From the NCBI GenBank assembly GCA_026388445.1, contig JAPLJU010000166.1:1-22497 (forward strand): a DNA stretch of 22,497 bases, written 5' to 3'. This DNA comes from Deltaproteobacteria bacterium (GTDB lineage Bacteria; Desulfobacterota; Syntrophia; Syntrophales; UBA2192). The notes under the pieces were generated by a model. It worked only from the letters and a program-made list of their open reading frames with translations. It ran no database searches and was not told where the DNA came from. A program made the position numbers and the translations under genes. This document shows, in pieces, positions 15,508-22,497 of the stretch (the stretch's first letter is position 1; the number at the start of each line of letters is the position of its first letter).

Positions 15508-15729
15508 TTACGGTTTCAGAGACCTCAGGTGCAAGAAAATCTTGACTGCCGGATAGATGAGTCCCACCAGGCTGATCAGAATGATAAGATTCGACCCGAA
15601 AAAGGTCATGATGAATTCATGCGGGTTTTTCATGCCATAGGCCGCGAGAAAAAGATAAACTCCGAATGTAAGAAATAAAAGGGAAAAAAGGGCGATGGTG
15701 ATCTGCTTTATCCAGAAGATGTGAGTCAT
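15508..15729 (-). CDS. Small two-helix membrane protein, function unknown
   Basis: 73 aa from ATG 15729, with two hydrophobic helices (about residues 6-28 and 40-62), short polar loops and a basic C-terminal tail (HLRSLKP). No family recognised. A TTG at 15753 would add 8 residues, but it coincides with the start point expected from the promoter at 15761-15789, so ATG 15729 is preferred. It is the first gene of the leftward operon, 4 bases before the catalytic M16 gene, and might anchor or accompany those proteases (inference from position only). Confidence 0.65.
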   Translation of the reverse strand: MTHIFWIKQITIALFSLLFLTFGVYLFLAAYGMKNPHEFIMTFFGSNLIILISLVGLIYPAVKIFLHLRSLKP

Positions 15730-15760
15730 AAAAAACGGCCCATGGCTGAACAAGGGTTTC

Positions 15761-15789
15761 TATATAATGGCTTTTTCGCATCGATGCAA
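15761..15789 (-). promoter_or_regulatory. Promoter of the leftward M16/M20/phoH/ybeY operon
   Basis: On the minus strand TTGCAT (15789-15784), a 17-base spacer and TATATA (15766-15761). The predicted start is around 15754, about 25 bases before ATG 15729. The -35 is a partial match. Confidence 0.45.
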
Positions 15790-15807
15790 GAGGAAAACAG
15801 AGGCTAC

Positions 15808-17163
15808 TTAAGCCCTGCAGCGTCTCTTGAGGTCCTGAAAAGTCTCCGGGGTCAGGCTATCGCTCCGGCAGGGCAGCAGGGTGTTGTTGTGGAAAAGGGG
15901 CTCTTCGGCGATCGGGTAGGGTGAAACCCTCAGGGCATCCTCCCATATCGGCGTTCCGGGGATCGGTGAAAACTCCGCGAGGATAGGCCTGGCCCCATAG
16001 GATTTTACGAGATCAACGCTTTCCCTGATTTCCCCGGCCGCCTGGTCCGGCAGTCCGCAGAGAAGATAAACGCCGATATCCTCCGGGCGGTAGCCCGCTT
16101 CCGTGAGGTACGCCACGGCGGAGCGGAGTTCCTCATTTGTGACCTTGCCGCCTGTTTCACTCTGACGCTTTGCGCAGACCGTTTCGAGGCCGAAGCGGAT
16201 GGTCCGGAAACGAGATCGGTAAAGAAGCCGGCCGACCTCGGCGGTGATCCCCCGCAGGTGAAGACCGTTCGGACAGTGGAAATCGCAATCCAGGCCGCGC
16301 CGGATGACCTCTCGCATCATGGGGACCGCCCGCTGCCGGGCCTGGATGAGGAGGGCGTCGTCGTAAAAGCTGAAGTTTCTGATGCCATACCGATGATGCC
16401 AGTGGTCGATCTCGTCGACAACCCGGATGGGATCCCTGAAAGTGAAACGGCTGCTCAGAAGGTGAGATGCGCAATAGGTGCAACGGAAGGGGCAGCCCCT
16501 TGACGTCATGATCGGGAACTGATCCTTTACGGGCATGAGATCAAAGGCAGGGTAGGGGAGGTCATCCAGGTCTTTGTCCCGAATATCGAAGGCCGGCTCG
16601 TCGTTGAAGAGATCCCTGAGCAGACGGGCCAGGGATAATTCACCCTCGCCGGGGAGAACATAATCGGCACCGGCGCATCGGGCAGCGTGCTCCCGGCATA
16701 GAGTGGTGTAAATGCCCCCGAGAACCACCGGCACACCGGGGAAGACGTCACGGACCTGCCGGATGACGGAAAAGACACCGGGATACCAGTAGGTCATCAT
16801 GGAGGTGACAAGGACCACCTCCGGCCGTTCCTCCGCCCGGAGGTCATCGCGGAAGATGTCGGGGCTGATGCCGTAGCGCTTGTATCTTCGAGGAATCGAC
16901 GTGAGGGCTTCCGGACGCGTGATGAATTCCTTCGGGAGACTCCCGCGGCCCGAGGGTGTTCTTTTGGAAGCCTTGATACGCCCCTCCGACGGGAGAGCCG
17001 GGTGAAGGGGGTTCAGGCAGTCCAGAAAGGCAATCTCACAACCGTTTTCTCTCAAGAAGGAAGCAAGGTACAGGAGACCGAGCGGTTTTAACCAGAAGTC
17101 GTAGGCGGCGAAATCGTAGATCCAGGGGTTGATCAGCAGACATCTTTTCTTTTTTCCGGCCAC
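15808..17163 (-). CDS. Radical SAM protein with B12-binding-like N-terminal domain
   Basis: Predicted cytoplasmic radical SAM enzyme of the COG1032 type, substrate unknown, 451 aa from GTG 17163. The N-terminal part (about 1-190) resembles a cobalamin-binding Rossmann domain (LLINPW, GLLYLASFLRENG, VVLGGIYTT), but I see no DXHXXG cobalamin-ligand motif. The radical SAM core carries CX3CX2C at C224, C228 and C231 (SRGCPFRCTYC), then a FGLETV SAM-binding strand and SPIPGTPIWE. A longer form from ATG 17280 adds 39 residues that look unconserved and would leave only 12-30 bases before dtd, so I prefer the shorter one, though neither start has a clear ribosome binding site. Divergent from dtd. Confidence 0.87.
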   Translation of the reverse strand: MAGKKKRCLLINPWIYDFAAYDFWLKPLGLLYLASFLRENGCEIAFLDCLNPLHPALPSEGRIKASKRTPSGRGSLPKEFITRPEALTSIPRRYKRYGISPDIFRDDLRAEERPEVVLVTSMMTYWYPGVFSVIRQVRDVFPGVPVVLGGIYTTLCREHAARCAGADYVLPGEGELSLARLLRDLFNDEPAFDIRDKDLDDLPYPAFDLMPVKDQFPIMTSRGCPFRCTYCASHLLSSRFTFRDPIRVVDEIDHWHHRYGIRNFSFYDDALLIQARQRAVPMMREVIRRGLDCDFHCPNGLHLRGITAEVGRLLYRSRFRTIRFGLETVCAKRQSETGGKVTNEELRSAVAYLTEAGYRPEDIGVYLLCGLPDQAAGEIRESVDLVKSYGARPILAEFSPIPGTPIWEDALRVSPYPIAEEPLFHNNTLLPCRSDSLTPETFQDLKRRCRA

Positions 17164-17169
17164 GAAGAC

Positions 17170-17198
17170 AATATAGCAAGTTGCGGCCGGGTGAACAA
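17170..17198 (-). promoter_or_regulatory. Possible promoter of the radical SAM gene
   Basis: On the minus strand TTGTTC (17198-17193), a 17-base spacer, then TATATT (17175-17170). The predicted start point falls almost on GTG 17163, which would imply a leaderless or nearly leaderless message if both calls are right. Confidence 0.3.
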
Positions 17199-17251
17199 GG
17201 GGAAAGCGACACCACACGATCCCCCCTCGCGCCGCGGAGATAGAAAAAGGC

Positions 17252-17280
17252 TTGAAGCAAAGAACGTTTATTGTTAACAT
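17252..17280 (+). promoter_or_regulatory. Promoter for dtd
   Basis: TTGAAG (17252-17257), a 17-base spacer and TAACAT (17275-17280). The start point near 17287 would give a leader of about 24 bases before ATG 17311 but only about 6 before ATG 17293. Confidence 0.45.
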
Positions 17281-17310
17281 CGCTCAAATTCAATGCGACG
17301 GGTTCTTTCC

Positions 17311-17688
17311 ATGAGAGCGCTCATCCAGCGAGTCGGCGGGGCTTCGATCACGGTGGATCAGAAAGAAATTTCCCGGATCAATCAGGGGGTTCTCGTGCTG
17401 CTCGGCGTCGGAAGAAACGACACAAAAGAGGATGCCGAATACCTTCTGGACAAAATCATCAACCTCCGAATTTTTGAAGATGCCGATGGCAAGATGAACC
17501 TGTCCCTCCTTGAGACGGGAGGGGAGATGCTGGTGGTCTCTCAGTTCACTCTCTGGGCGGATTGCCGGAAGGGACGGAGACCCTCTGAATTCCAGGCCAT
17601 GATGAAGGTCAAACTCGTCAATGACGGTCCCGTAACGATCCTGCTGGACAGCGATGCGCTTCGGGGTGGCGCTCAGCAACGAGGGTGA
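17311..17688 (+). CDS. dtd: D-aminoacyl-tRNA deacylase with internal deletion
   Basis: Dtd hydrolyses D-aminoacyl-tRNAs (and glycyl-tRNA-Ala) and protects translation from D-amino acids. 125 aa from ATG 17311 (MRALIQRVGGASITV, the canonical N terminus); ATG 17293 is an alternative. The catalytic signature SQFTLWAD and the Gly-cisPro motif NDGPVT are present. However, after KGRRPS the protein jumps to EFQAMMKVKLVNDGPVT. About 31 residues that normally follow RPS (the AxPxxAxxLYxxFV helix and the strand up to VxTG) are missing, an in-frame loss of about 93 bases. A short tail (DALRGGAQQRG) extends past the usual end. Whether it folds and works is doubtful; it could be a pseudogene, a real variant or an assembly collapse. 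Confidence 0.88.
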   Translation: MRALIQRVGGASITVDQKEISRINQGVLVLLGVGRNDTKEDAEYLLDKIINLRIFEDADGKMNLSLLETGGEMLVVSQFTLWADCRKGRRPSEFQAMMKVKLVNDGPVTILLDSDALRGGAQQRG

Positions 17689-17721
17689 GCCGAGCATGTT
17701 TCTCTTCGACGGCTCGTCGCG

Positions 17722-18303
17722 TTGGAGGATGAATCTCCAAAACCAGGATTCTCAGAGCATTTTCTCATGACAGTCAAAGCCCGGGATTTACCACCCAGCT
17801 ACATCCGGATCGACAAGGAAGGCGTGTGGTACTACAAAGGGGCGGAGATGTTCCGAAGGGAAATCGTTAACCTTTTTTATCAGAACCTTCACATCGATGA
17901 GTCGGGGGGATATTATGTCAAATATGCGAATGATATCGCCTCCGTCGAGGTGGAAGACACGGCTTTCGTGGTCCGGTCCGTGTACCATACGGGATTGGCG
18001 GAGGGCGGTGACGAAAAGATTAACATTCTCCTGAATGATGACAGCTGCGAGGAACTCGCACCGGAAACGCTCCGGATCGGCCGGGAAAATGTTCTTTACT
18101 GCGCCGTGAAGGAGAAACGCTTCCCAGCCAGATTTCTTCGGGCAAGTTATTATCAGATGGCCGATTATTTCGCGCAGGAGGAGGGCAGGGCGGATTTCTT
18201 TCTCGCCCTGAACGGGCAAAAATATTATATAGGGGATCAAAATTCAAAGGACAGAGATCAGGTTCCGGGGGGATCGGAGGATCGGTCTTCAGGTCCGGGG
18301 TGA
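17722..18303 (+). CDS. DUF1285-like conserved hypothetical protein
   Basis: 193 aa, no signal peptide or membrane helix. Residues about 27-90 (IRIDKEGVWYYKGAEM, LFYQNLHIDESGGYYVKY, VEVEDTAFVV) resemble the DUF1285 pattern, in which a G-x-W-Y strand is followed by a short helix and a V-x-V-E-D-x-x-F strand. The second half has a further mixed domain and a Gly/Ser/Asp-rich tail (about 177-193) likely to be disordered. The biochemical role is unknown. The frame opens at TTG 17722; ATG 17767 (codon 16) is an alternative and keeps the whole conserved part. It lies 33 bases after dtd on the same strand, so may be co-transcribed. Confidence 0.75.
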   Translation: MEDESPKPGFSEHFLMTVKARDLPPSYIRIDKEGVWYYKGAEMFRREIVNLFYQNLHIDESGGYYVKYANDIASVEVEDTAFVVRSVYHTGLAEGGDEKINILLNDDSCEELAPETLRIGRENVLYCAVKEKRFPARFLRASYYQMADYFAQEEGRADFFLALNGQKYYIGDQNSKDRDQVPGGSEDRSSGPG

Positions 18304-18312
18304 TCTGTTGAA

Positions 18313-18329
18313 ACCCGCCATAGGCGGGT
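18313..18329 (+). terminator. Short GC hairpin between the DUF1285-like gene and guaB
   Basis: ACCCGCC (18313-18319) pairs perfectly with GGCGGGT (18323-18329) over a 3-base loop, followed by ATCTTTGCATTT. The U-rich tail is weak, so it may be a poor terminator, an attenuator or an mRNA stabiliser ahead of guaB. Confidence 0.35.
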
Positions 18330-18358
18330 ATCTTTGCATTTCATGACGGAGGTCCATC

Positions 18359-19816
18359 ATGCTGGAAGATCAGGTAAAGGATGCCCTGACATTTGACGAT
18401 CTGCTTCTGGTTCCGGGCATGTCGGGTATTCTGCCCAAAGACGTCGACACCTCGACCTATCTCACGAAGAATATCGTTATGAAGATTCCCATTGTCAGTG
18501 CCGCCATGGACACAGTGACGGAATCCCGGACAGCCATCAGCATGGCCCAACAGGGGGGGGTCGGTATCATCCACCGCAACATGAGTATCGAGCGCCAGGC
18601 CCTGGAAGTCGACAAGGTCAAGAAATCGGAGAGCGGCATGATCGTCGATCCCATTACCATCGAGCCGGAACAACGGGTGCGGGAGGCCCTCGAGTTAATG
18701 AGCCGTTACAAGATTTCCGGCGTCCCTGTCGTCAAGAAACGAAGGCTGGTGGGCATTCTCACCAACAGGGACCTGCGTTTCGAGACGAACCTGGATCAAC
18801 CGGTGGCCAACGTGATGACCAAAAAGAATCTGGTGACCGTATCGTCGAACATCACCCTCGAGGAGTCGAAAAAGCTTCTCCATAAGCACCGGATCGAGAA
18901 GCTCCTCGTGGTGGACGATGACTATAACCTCAAGGGGCTCATCACCATCAAGGATATCGAGAAGATCCAGAAGTACCCGAATGCCTGCAAGGATTCCCTC
19001 GGGAGGCTCCGGATCGGCGCGGCCGTTGGGATTCTCGATCGGGAGGAGCGGGTCCAGATCCTTCTCAATGCCGGGTGCGATGTCATCGTTATCGACACCT
19101 CCCACGGTCACTCGAAGAGCGTCATGGATGCCATAAGGGATACCAAAAAAAACTTCAAGTGTGAGCTGATCGCGGGCAATGTGGCAACCGCGGAAGGGGC
19201 TCAGGCGCTCATCAAGGCAGGCGTGGACGCCGTCAAAGTGGGTGTGGGACCAGGCTCGATCTGCACGACGCGAATCGTTGCCGGTGTCGGTGTTCCCCAG
19301 ATGACGGCCATCCGGGATTGCCGCAAGGTGACGGCGCGCCAGGGTACACCGATTATTGCCGACGGCGGCATCAAGTTCTCGGGCGACATCACCAAGGCCC
19401 TGGGCGCGGGTGCCCATACCGTTATGATTGGAGGCCTTTTCGCGGGGACGGAGGAAAGCCCCGGCGAGACCATCCTCTTTCAGGGGAGAAGCTACAAGGT
19501 CTACCGGGGAATGGGGTCCCTGGAGGCCATGAAGTCGGGAAGCCGTGACCGCTATATGCAGGACGACATCGAAAGCACACTGAAGCTTGTCCCCGAAGGG
19601 ATCGAAGGGAGGGTTCCCTTCAGGGGAACGCTCGAAGCGAGCATCTATCAGCTCATCGGCGGTCTCCGGGCGGGCATGGGTTACGCCGGGTGCCGGACCA
19701 TCGAGGAACTTCACACCAAGGCGAAATTCGTCCGGATTACATCGGCGGGGCTGCGGGAAAGCCACGTCCACGATGTCATCATTACCAAGGAAGCGCCCAA
19801 TTACTGGCTGGATTAG
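18359..19816 (+). CDS. guaB: Inosine-5'-monophosphate dehydrogenase
   Basis: Oxidises IMP to XMP with NAD+, the first committed step of GMP synthesis, in the cytoplasm. 485 aa, normal for bacteria. The N terminus LTFDDLLLVPG is typical. Two CBS domains occupy about residues 93-205. The catalytic loop GPGSICTTRIVAGVG has C302 as the nucleophile (C305 in E. coli). The IADGGIKFSGD phosphate-binding strand and the YRGMGS flap region follow. The start has a strong GGAGGT site (18348-18353), 5 bases before ATG. dnaE follows after 21 bases on the same strand and in the same reading frame. guaA is not in the window. Confidence 0.97.
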   Translation: MLEDQVKDALTFDDLLLVPGMSGILPKDVDTSTYLTKNIVMKIPIVSAAMDTVTESRTAISMAQQGGVGIIHRNMSIERQALEVDKVKKSESGMIVDPITIEPEQRVREALELMSRYKISGVPVVKKRRLVGILTNRDLRFETNLDQPVANVMTKKNLVTVSSNITLEESKKLLHKHRIEKLLVVDDDYNLKGLITIKDIEKIQKYPNACKDSLGRLRIGAAVGILDREERVQILLNAGCDVIVIDTSHGHSKSVMDAIRDTKKNFKCELIAGNVATAEGAQALIKAGVDAVKVGVGPGSICTTRIVAGVGVPQMTAIRDCRKVTARQGTPIIADGGIKFSGDITKALGAGAHTVMIGGLFAGTEESPGETILFQGRSYKVYRGMGSLEAMKSGSRDRYMQDDIESTLKLVPEGIEGRVPFRGTLEASIYQLIGGLRAGMGYAGCRTIEELHTKAKFVRITSAGLRESHVHDVIITKEAPNYWLD

Positions 19817-19837
19817 CGACGGAGCATCTTTGAATTT

Positions 19838-22497
19838 ATGAAACATCAGGATTTTGTCCATCTGCACGTGCACACGCAGTACAGTCTTCTGGACGGCACG
19901 ATCCGCCTCCAGGATGTCCTGAAGAAGGCCCGGTCGCTCAGAATGCCCGCCGTGGCCATGACGGATCACGGCAACATATACGGCGTCGTGGATTTCTATC
20001 AGTCCGCCTATCGTCAGGGCATCAAACCGATTATCGGCTGCGAACTCTACGTCGCCCCTAAAAGCCGACTCGACAAAAGCGTCGAGAATGCCGGCGAAAC
20101 AGCCCGCCATCTCATCGTCCTGGTTAAAAATTTTCAGGGTTATAAAAACCTGATCAAGCTGACATCTCTGGGATTCCTCGAAGGGTTCTACTATCGGCCC
20201 AGGGTTGACAAGGATCTGCTGTCAAAACACAGCGAAGGACTCATCGCCCTGAGTGCCTGTCTGCACGGCGAGGTCGCGGATTACCTCCTCAGGGGAGACG
20301 AGAAAGGGGCGGAAAAAGTGGCACTGGGATACCGGAGCATATTCGGAGCCGACAATTACTATCTGGAGATGATGGAAAACGGCATTCCGGAACAGCGACT
20401 GGTCAACGAAGGTTTGCTCCGGATATCCGGAAAGTGCGCCATCCCCGTCGTTGCGACAAACGATTGCCACTATCTGGAACGGACCGACGCAGAGGCCCAT
20501 GATGTGCTTTTGTGCATACAGACGGGGAAAACCCTTGAAGATCCCGGCCGGATGCGTTTTGCCACCGATCAGTTCTATTTCCGGTCGCCCGATGAAATGA
20601 AAAACCTCTTCGCTTATTGCCCGGCGGCCGTCGAAAACACAATTTCCATTGCCGAGCGATGCAATCTCACAATCCCCTTCGATGAAGTCTATCTGCCGCA
20701 CTACGAGACGGACCCGACCGTCTCTCTCGACGATCAGATGAAAACGCTGACACGACACGGTCTCGAGCAGAGGTGGAACGAAATCCTGAAGGGCGGGGGC
20801 GCTGTGTCCCGCGGGGCCTATGAAAAACGCCTTGGAACAGAGCTGGAGATCATCAAGTCCATGGGTTTCGCGGGCTATTTCCTGATCGTTGCCGATTTTG
20901 TCCGACACGCCAAAGACCGCAATATTCCCGTGGGACCCGGAAGGGGTTCCGTGGCCGGAAGCCTGGTGGCCTATGCCCTGGGCATCACGGACATCGACCC
21001 GATTCGATACGGGCTCTTCTTCGAGCGTTTCCTGAACCCCGACCGCAAGAGCATGCCCGACATCGACATCGATTTCTGTCAGGACGGCCGGGACGAGATC
21101 ATCCGTTATGTCACGGAGAAGTACGGGGCGGACCGCGTCGCACAGATCATCACCTTCGGAAAAATGCAGGCGAAGGCCGTCGTCCGGGATGTGGGAAGAG
21201 CCCTGAATTTTTCCTACGGCGAGGTGGACCGGATCGCCAAGATGATCCCCAACGTGCTCAATATCACCCTGGATGAAGCCATCAAGATGGAGCCCCGCCT
21301 CCAGGAGGAGCAGAAAAAGAACGAGAAGGTCCAGAAACTTCTTTCCCTCTCGAGGTCCCTGGAGGGCCTCAATCGCCATTCATCGACCCATGCCGCCGGG
21401 GTCGTCATCTCCGACAAGCCCCTTCTGGAGCGCGTCCCTCTCTGCAAGAGCCCGAAGGACGACGTGGTGACTCAGTTCTCCATGAACGACCTCCAGGCCG
21501 TGGGGCTCACGAAATTCGACTTTCTGGGTCTCAAGACGCTCACGGTGATACGGGATACCCTTCGGTTCGCCCGGGAAGGGAAGGGGGTGGACCTCGACGT
21601 CCGGCAGATGCCTCTCGATGACCGAAAGACCTATCAACTCCTGTCACAGGGTGAAACGGACGGCGTCTTCCAGCTGGAAAGCCGCGGGATGAAGGAGATC
21701 CTGGTCAGTATGAAACCGGATTGCATCGAGGACGTGATCGCCCTCATCGCCCTCTATCGGCCGGGTCCCCTGAAGAGCGGGATGGTGCAGGAGTACATCT
21801 CGCGGAAGCAGGGAAAAACCAGGATCACCTATGAGGTTCCCCAGCTTGAAAGCATCCTGAAGGAGACCTACGGCGTCATCGTCTACCAGGAACAGGTCAT
21901 GCAGATCGCCAGTGTCCTCGCCAGTTACACGATGGGTGAGGCCGATACCTTCCGAAAGGCGATGAGCAAGAAGAATACCGCGGATATGGAAAAGGAGAAG
22001 CCGAAATTCATCGCCGGGGCCAGGAAAAACAAAATCCTCGAAAGCAAAGCAAAGAAGATCTTCGAACAGATGGAGACCTTTGCCGGTTACGGCTTCAACA
22101 AATCCCACAGCACGGCCTACGCCATGATTTCCTATCAGACTGCCTACCTGAAGGCCCATTTCCCCGTGGAGTTCATGGCGGCCCTGCTCACGAGCGAAAA
22201 GAACAACCGGGACAAGGTCATCAAGTACATCAGCGTCTGCAAGGAAATGGGAATCAACGTGCTTCCGCCGGACATCAACGAGTCCATGAGAGACTTCAGT
22301 GTTGCCGGTGATCACATCCGTTTCGGGCTTGCCGCCGTCAAAAACGTGGGGGAAAGCGCCGTGGATTCCATCATCGAATCCCGGACAAAAGACGGCAGGT
22401 TCAAGACGTTCTACGACTTCTGCACCCGTGTGGACCTCCGGAAGATCAACACCGATGTGACGCCCGGGTTTCGCGACAAATCCGAAGCCGATGAAGT
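19838..22497 (+). CDS. dnaE: DNA polymerase III alpha subunit, 3' end missing
   Basis: The replicative polymerase catalytic subunit. 886 codons are visible of an expected 1150 or so. An N-terminal PHP domain has H10 and H12 (HLHVHTQYSLLDG) and D43-H44 (TDHGN). GPGRGSVAGSLVAYALG precedes the polymerase aspartates D408 and D410 in PDIDIDF, with the third, D561, in KFDFLGLKTLT. Fingers motifs follow (GVFQLESRGMKE, RPGPLKSGM, IVYQEQVMQIA, GYGFNKSHSTAYA), then the start of the helix-hairpin-helix region (FYDFCTRVDLRKIN). After N871 (22450) the last 15 residues no longer resemble DnaE. The start ATG 19838 lies 21 bases after guaB; the nearest GGAG is about 14 bases away, so translation may be coupled. 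Confidence 0.95.
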   Translation, partial: MKHQDFVHLHVHTQYSLLDGTIRLQDVLKKARSLRMPAVAMTDHGNIYGVVDFYQSAYRQGIKPIIGCELYVAPKSRLDKSVENAGETARHLIVLVKNFQGYKNLIKLTSLGFLEGFYYRPRVDKDLLSKHSEGLIALSACLHGEVADYLLRGDEKGAEKVALGYRSIFGADNYYLEMMENGIPEQRLVNEGLLRISGKCAIPVVATNDCHYLERTDAEAHDVLLCIQTGKTLEDPGRMRFATDQFYFRSPDEMKNLFAYCPAAVENTISIAERCNLTIPFDEVYLPHYETDPTVSLDDQMKTLTRHGLEQRWNEILKGGGAVSRGAYEKRLGTELEIIKSMGFAGYFLIVADFVRHAKDRNIPVGPGRGSVAGSLVAYALGITDIDPIRYGLFFERFLNPDRKSMPDIDIDFCQDGRDEIIRYVTEKYGADRVAQIITFGKMQAKAVVRDVGRALNFSYGEVDRIAKMIPNVLNITLDEAIKMEPRLQEEQKKNEKVQKLLSLSRSLEGLNRHSSTHAAGVVISDKPLLERVPLCKSPKDDVVTQFSMNDLQAVGLTKFDFLGLKTLTVIRDTLRFAREGKGVDLDVRQMPLDDRKTYQLLSQGETDGVFQLESRGMKEILVSMKPDCIEDVIALIALYRPGPLKSGMVQEYISRKQGKTRITYEVPQLESILKETYGVIVYQEQVMQIASVLASYTMGEADTFRKAMSKKNTADMEKEKPKFIAGARKNKILESKAKKIFEQMETFAGYGFNKSHSTAYAMISYQTAYLKAHFPVEFMAALLTSEKNNRDKVIKYISVCKEMGINVLPPDINESMRDFSVAGDHIRFGLAAVKNVGESAVDSIIESRTKDGRFKTFYDFCTRVDLRKINTDVTPGFRDKSEADE
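22451..22497. other. Terminal segment not matching DnaE
   Basis: From 22451 the frame stays open but encodes TDVTPGFRDKSEADE, where DnaE proteins normally continue with a RRVIExLIKCGAFD-like sequence. Neither of the other two forward frames restores it. Possible explanations are a chimeric contig end, a DNA insertion starting here, or unusual divergence. Confidence 0.45.

Noticed and set aside
18695..20110. 471-codon minus-strand frame
   Set aside because: It is antisense to guaB and the start of dnaE, both unmistakable; the frame has no recognisable protein features.
20222..21379. 385-codon minus-strand frame
   Set aside because: It is antisense to the polymerase core of dnaE.
22448..22497. 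Intein insertion in DnaE
   Set aside because: An intein normally begins with Cys or Ser, but the first divergent residue is Thr, and too little sequence is visible to show any splicing motif.
1..22497. CRISPR arrays, tRNA or rRNA genes, insertion sequences
   Set aside because: I saw no regularly spaced repeats, no tRNA-like cloverleaf with a TTCGANTC arm in a gene-free region, no rRNA sequence and no transposase.

Overview
The window reads as chromosomal DNA of a moderately GC-rich Gram-negative bacterium. The best guess is a deltaproteobacterial-type anaerobe (Desulfobacterota, perhaps near Syntrophales). This rests on the gene mix: several radical SAM enzymes, an outer-membrane lipoprotein transglycosylase, Lnt, paired M16 peptidases, and the block corC-lnt-prfB followed by a MltD-like gene. 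The taxonomic guess is inference. Both ends cut genes: a lysine 2,3-aminomutase at the left and DNA polymerase III alpha at the right.

Layout. (1) Positions 1-1207 (-) hold a kamA-like gene truncated exactly at its PLP lysine. An AT-rich divergent control region follows (1208-1536), with a 16-bp perfect palindrome. (2) Positions 1537-6154 (+) look like one transcription unit: a small Cys-rich zinc-binding-type protein, a radical SAM protein with a CX4CX2C motif, a CorC-like CBS protein, apolipoprotein N-acyltransferase, and release factor 2 with a classical +1 programmed frameshift. (3) A 325-bp leader (6155-6479) with inverted repeats and a possible promoter precedes a MltD-like lytic transglycosylase lipoprotein with LysM domains, which is closed by a strong intrinsic terminator. 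(4) Positions 8325-9739 hold a cation diffusion facilitator (-) between AT-rich flanks, perhaps an acquired cassette. (5) Positions 15729 down to 9740 (-) look like one operon: small membrane protein, catalytic M16 peptidase, non-catalytic M16 partner, M20 hydrolase, PhoH-like ATPase, YbeY. (6) A B12-type radical SAM protein (-) is divergent from dtd (+). The dtd gene lacks about 31 internal residues. (7) A DUF1285-like gene, guaB and dnaE follow on the + strand.

Functional themes are envelope biogenesis and remodelling (Lnt, the transglycosylase, M16 and M20 hydrolases), translation and RNA quality control (RF2, Dtd, YbeY/PhoH), nucleotide synthesis and replication (GuaB, DnaE), and three separate radical SAM proteins.

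I did not find a clear-cut new defence or mobile system. The points most worth a second look are the internal deletion in Dtd, the sudden loss of DnaE similarity in the last 47 bases, the Cys-rich protein/CX4CX2C radical SAM pair, the palindrome in the kamA control region, and the structured leader before the transglycosylase gene.
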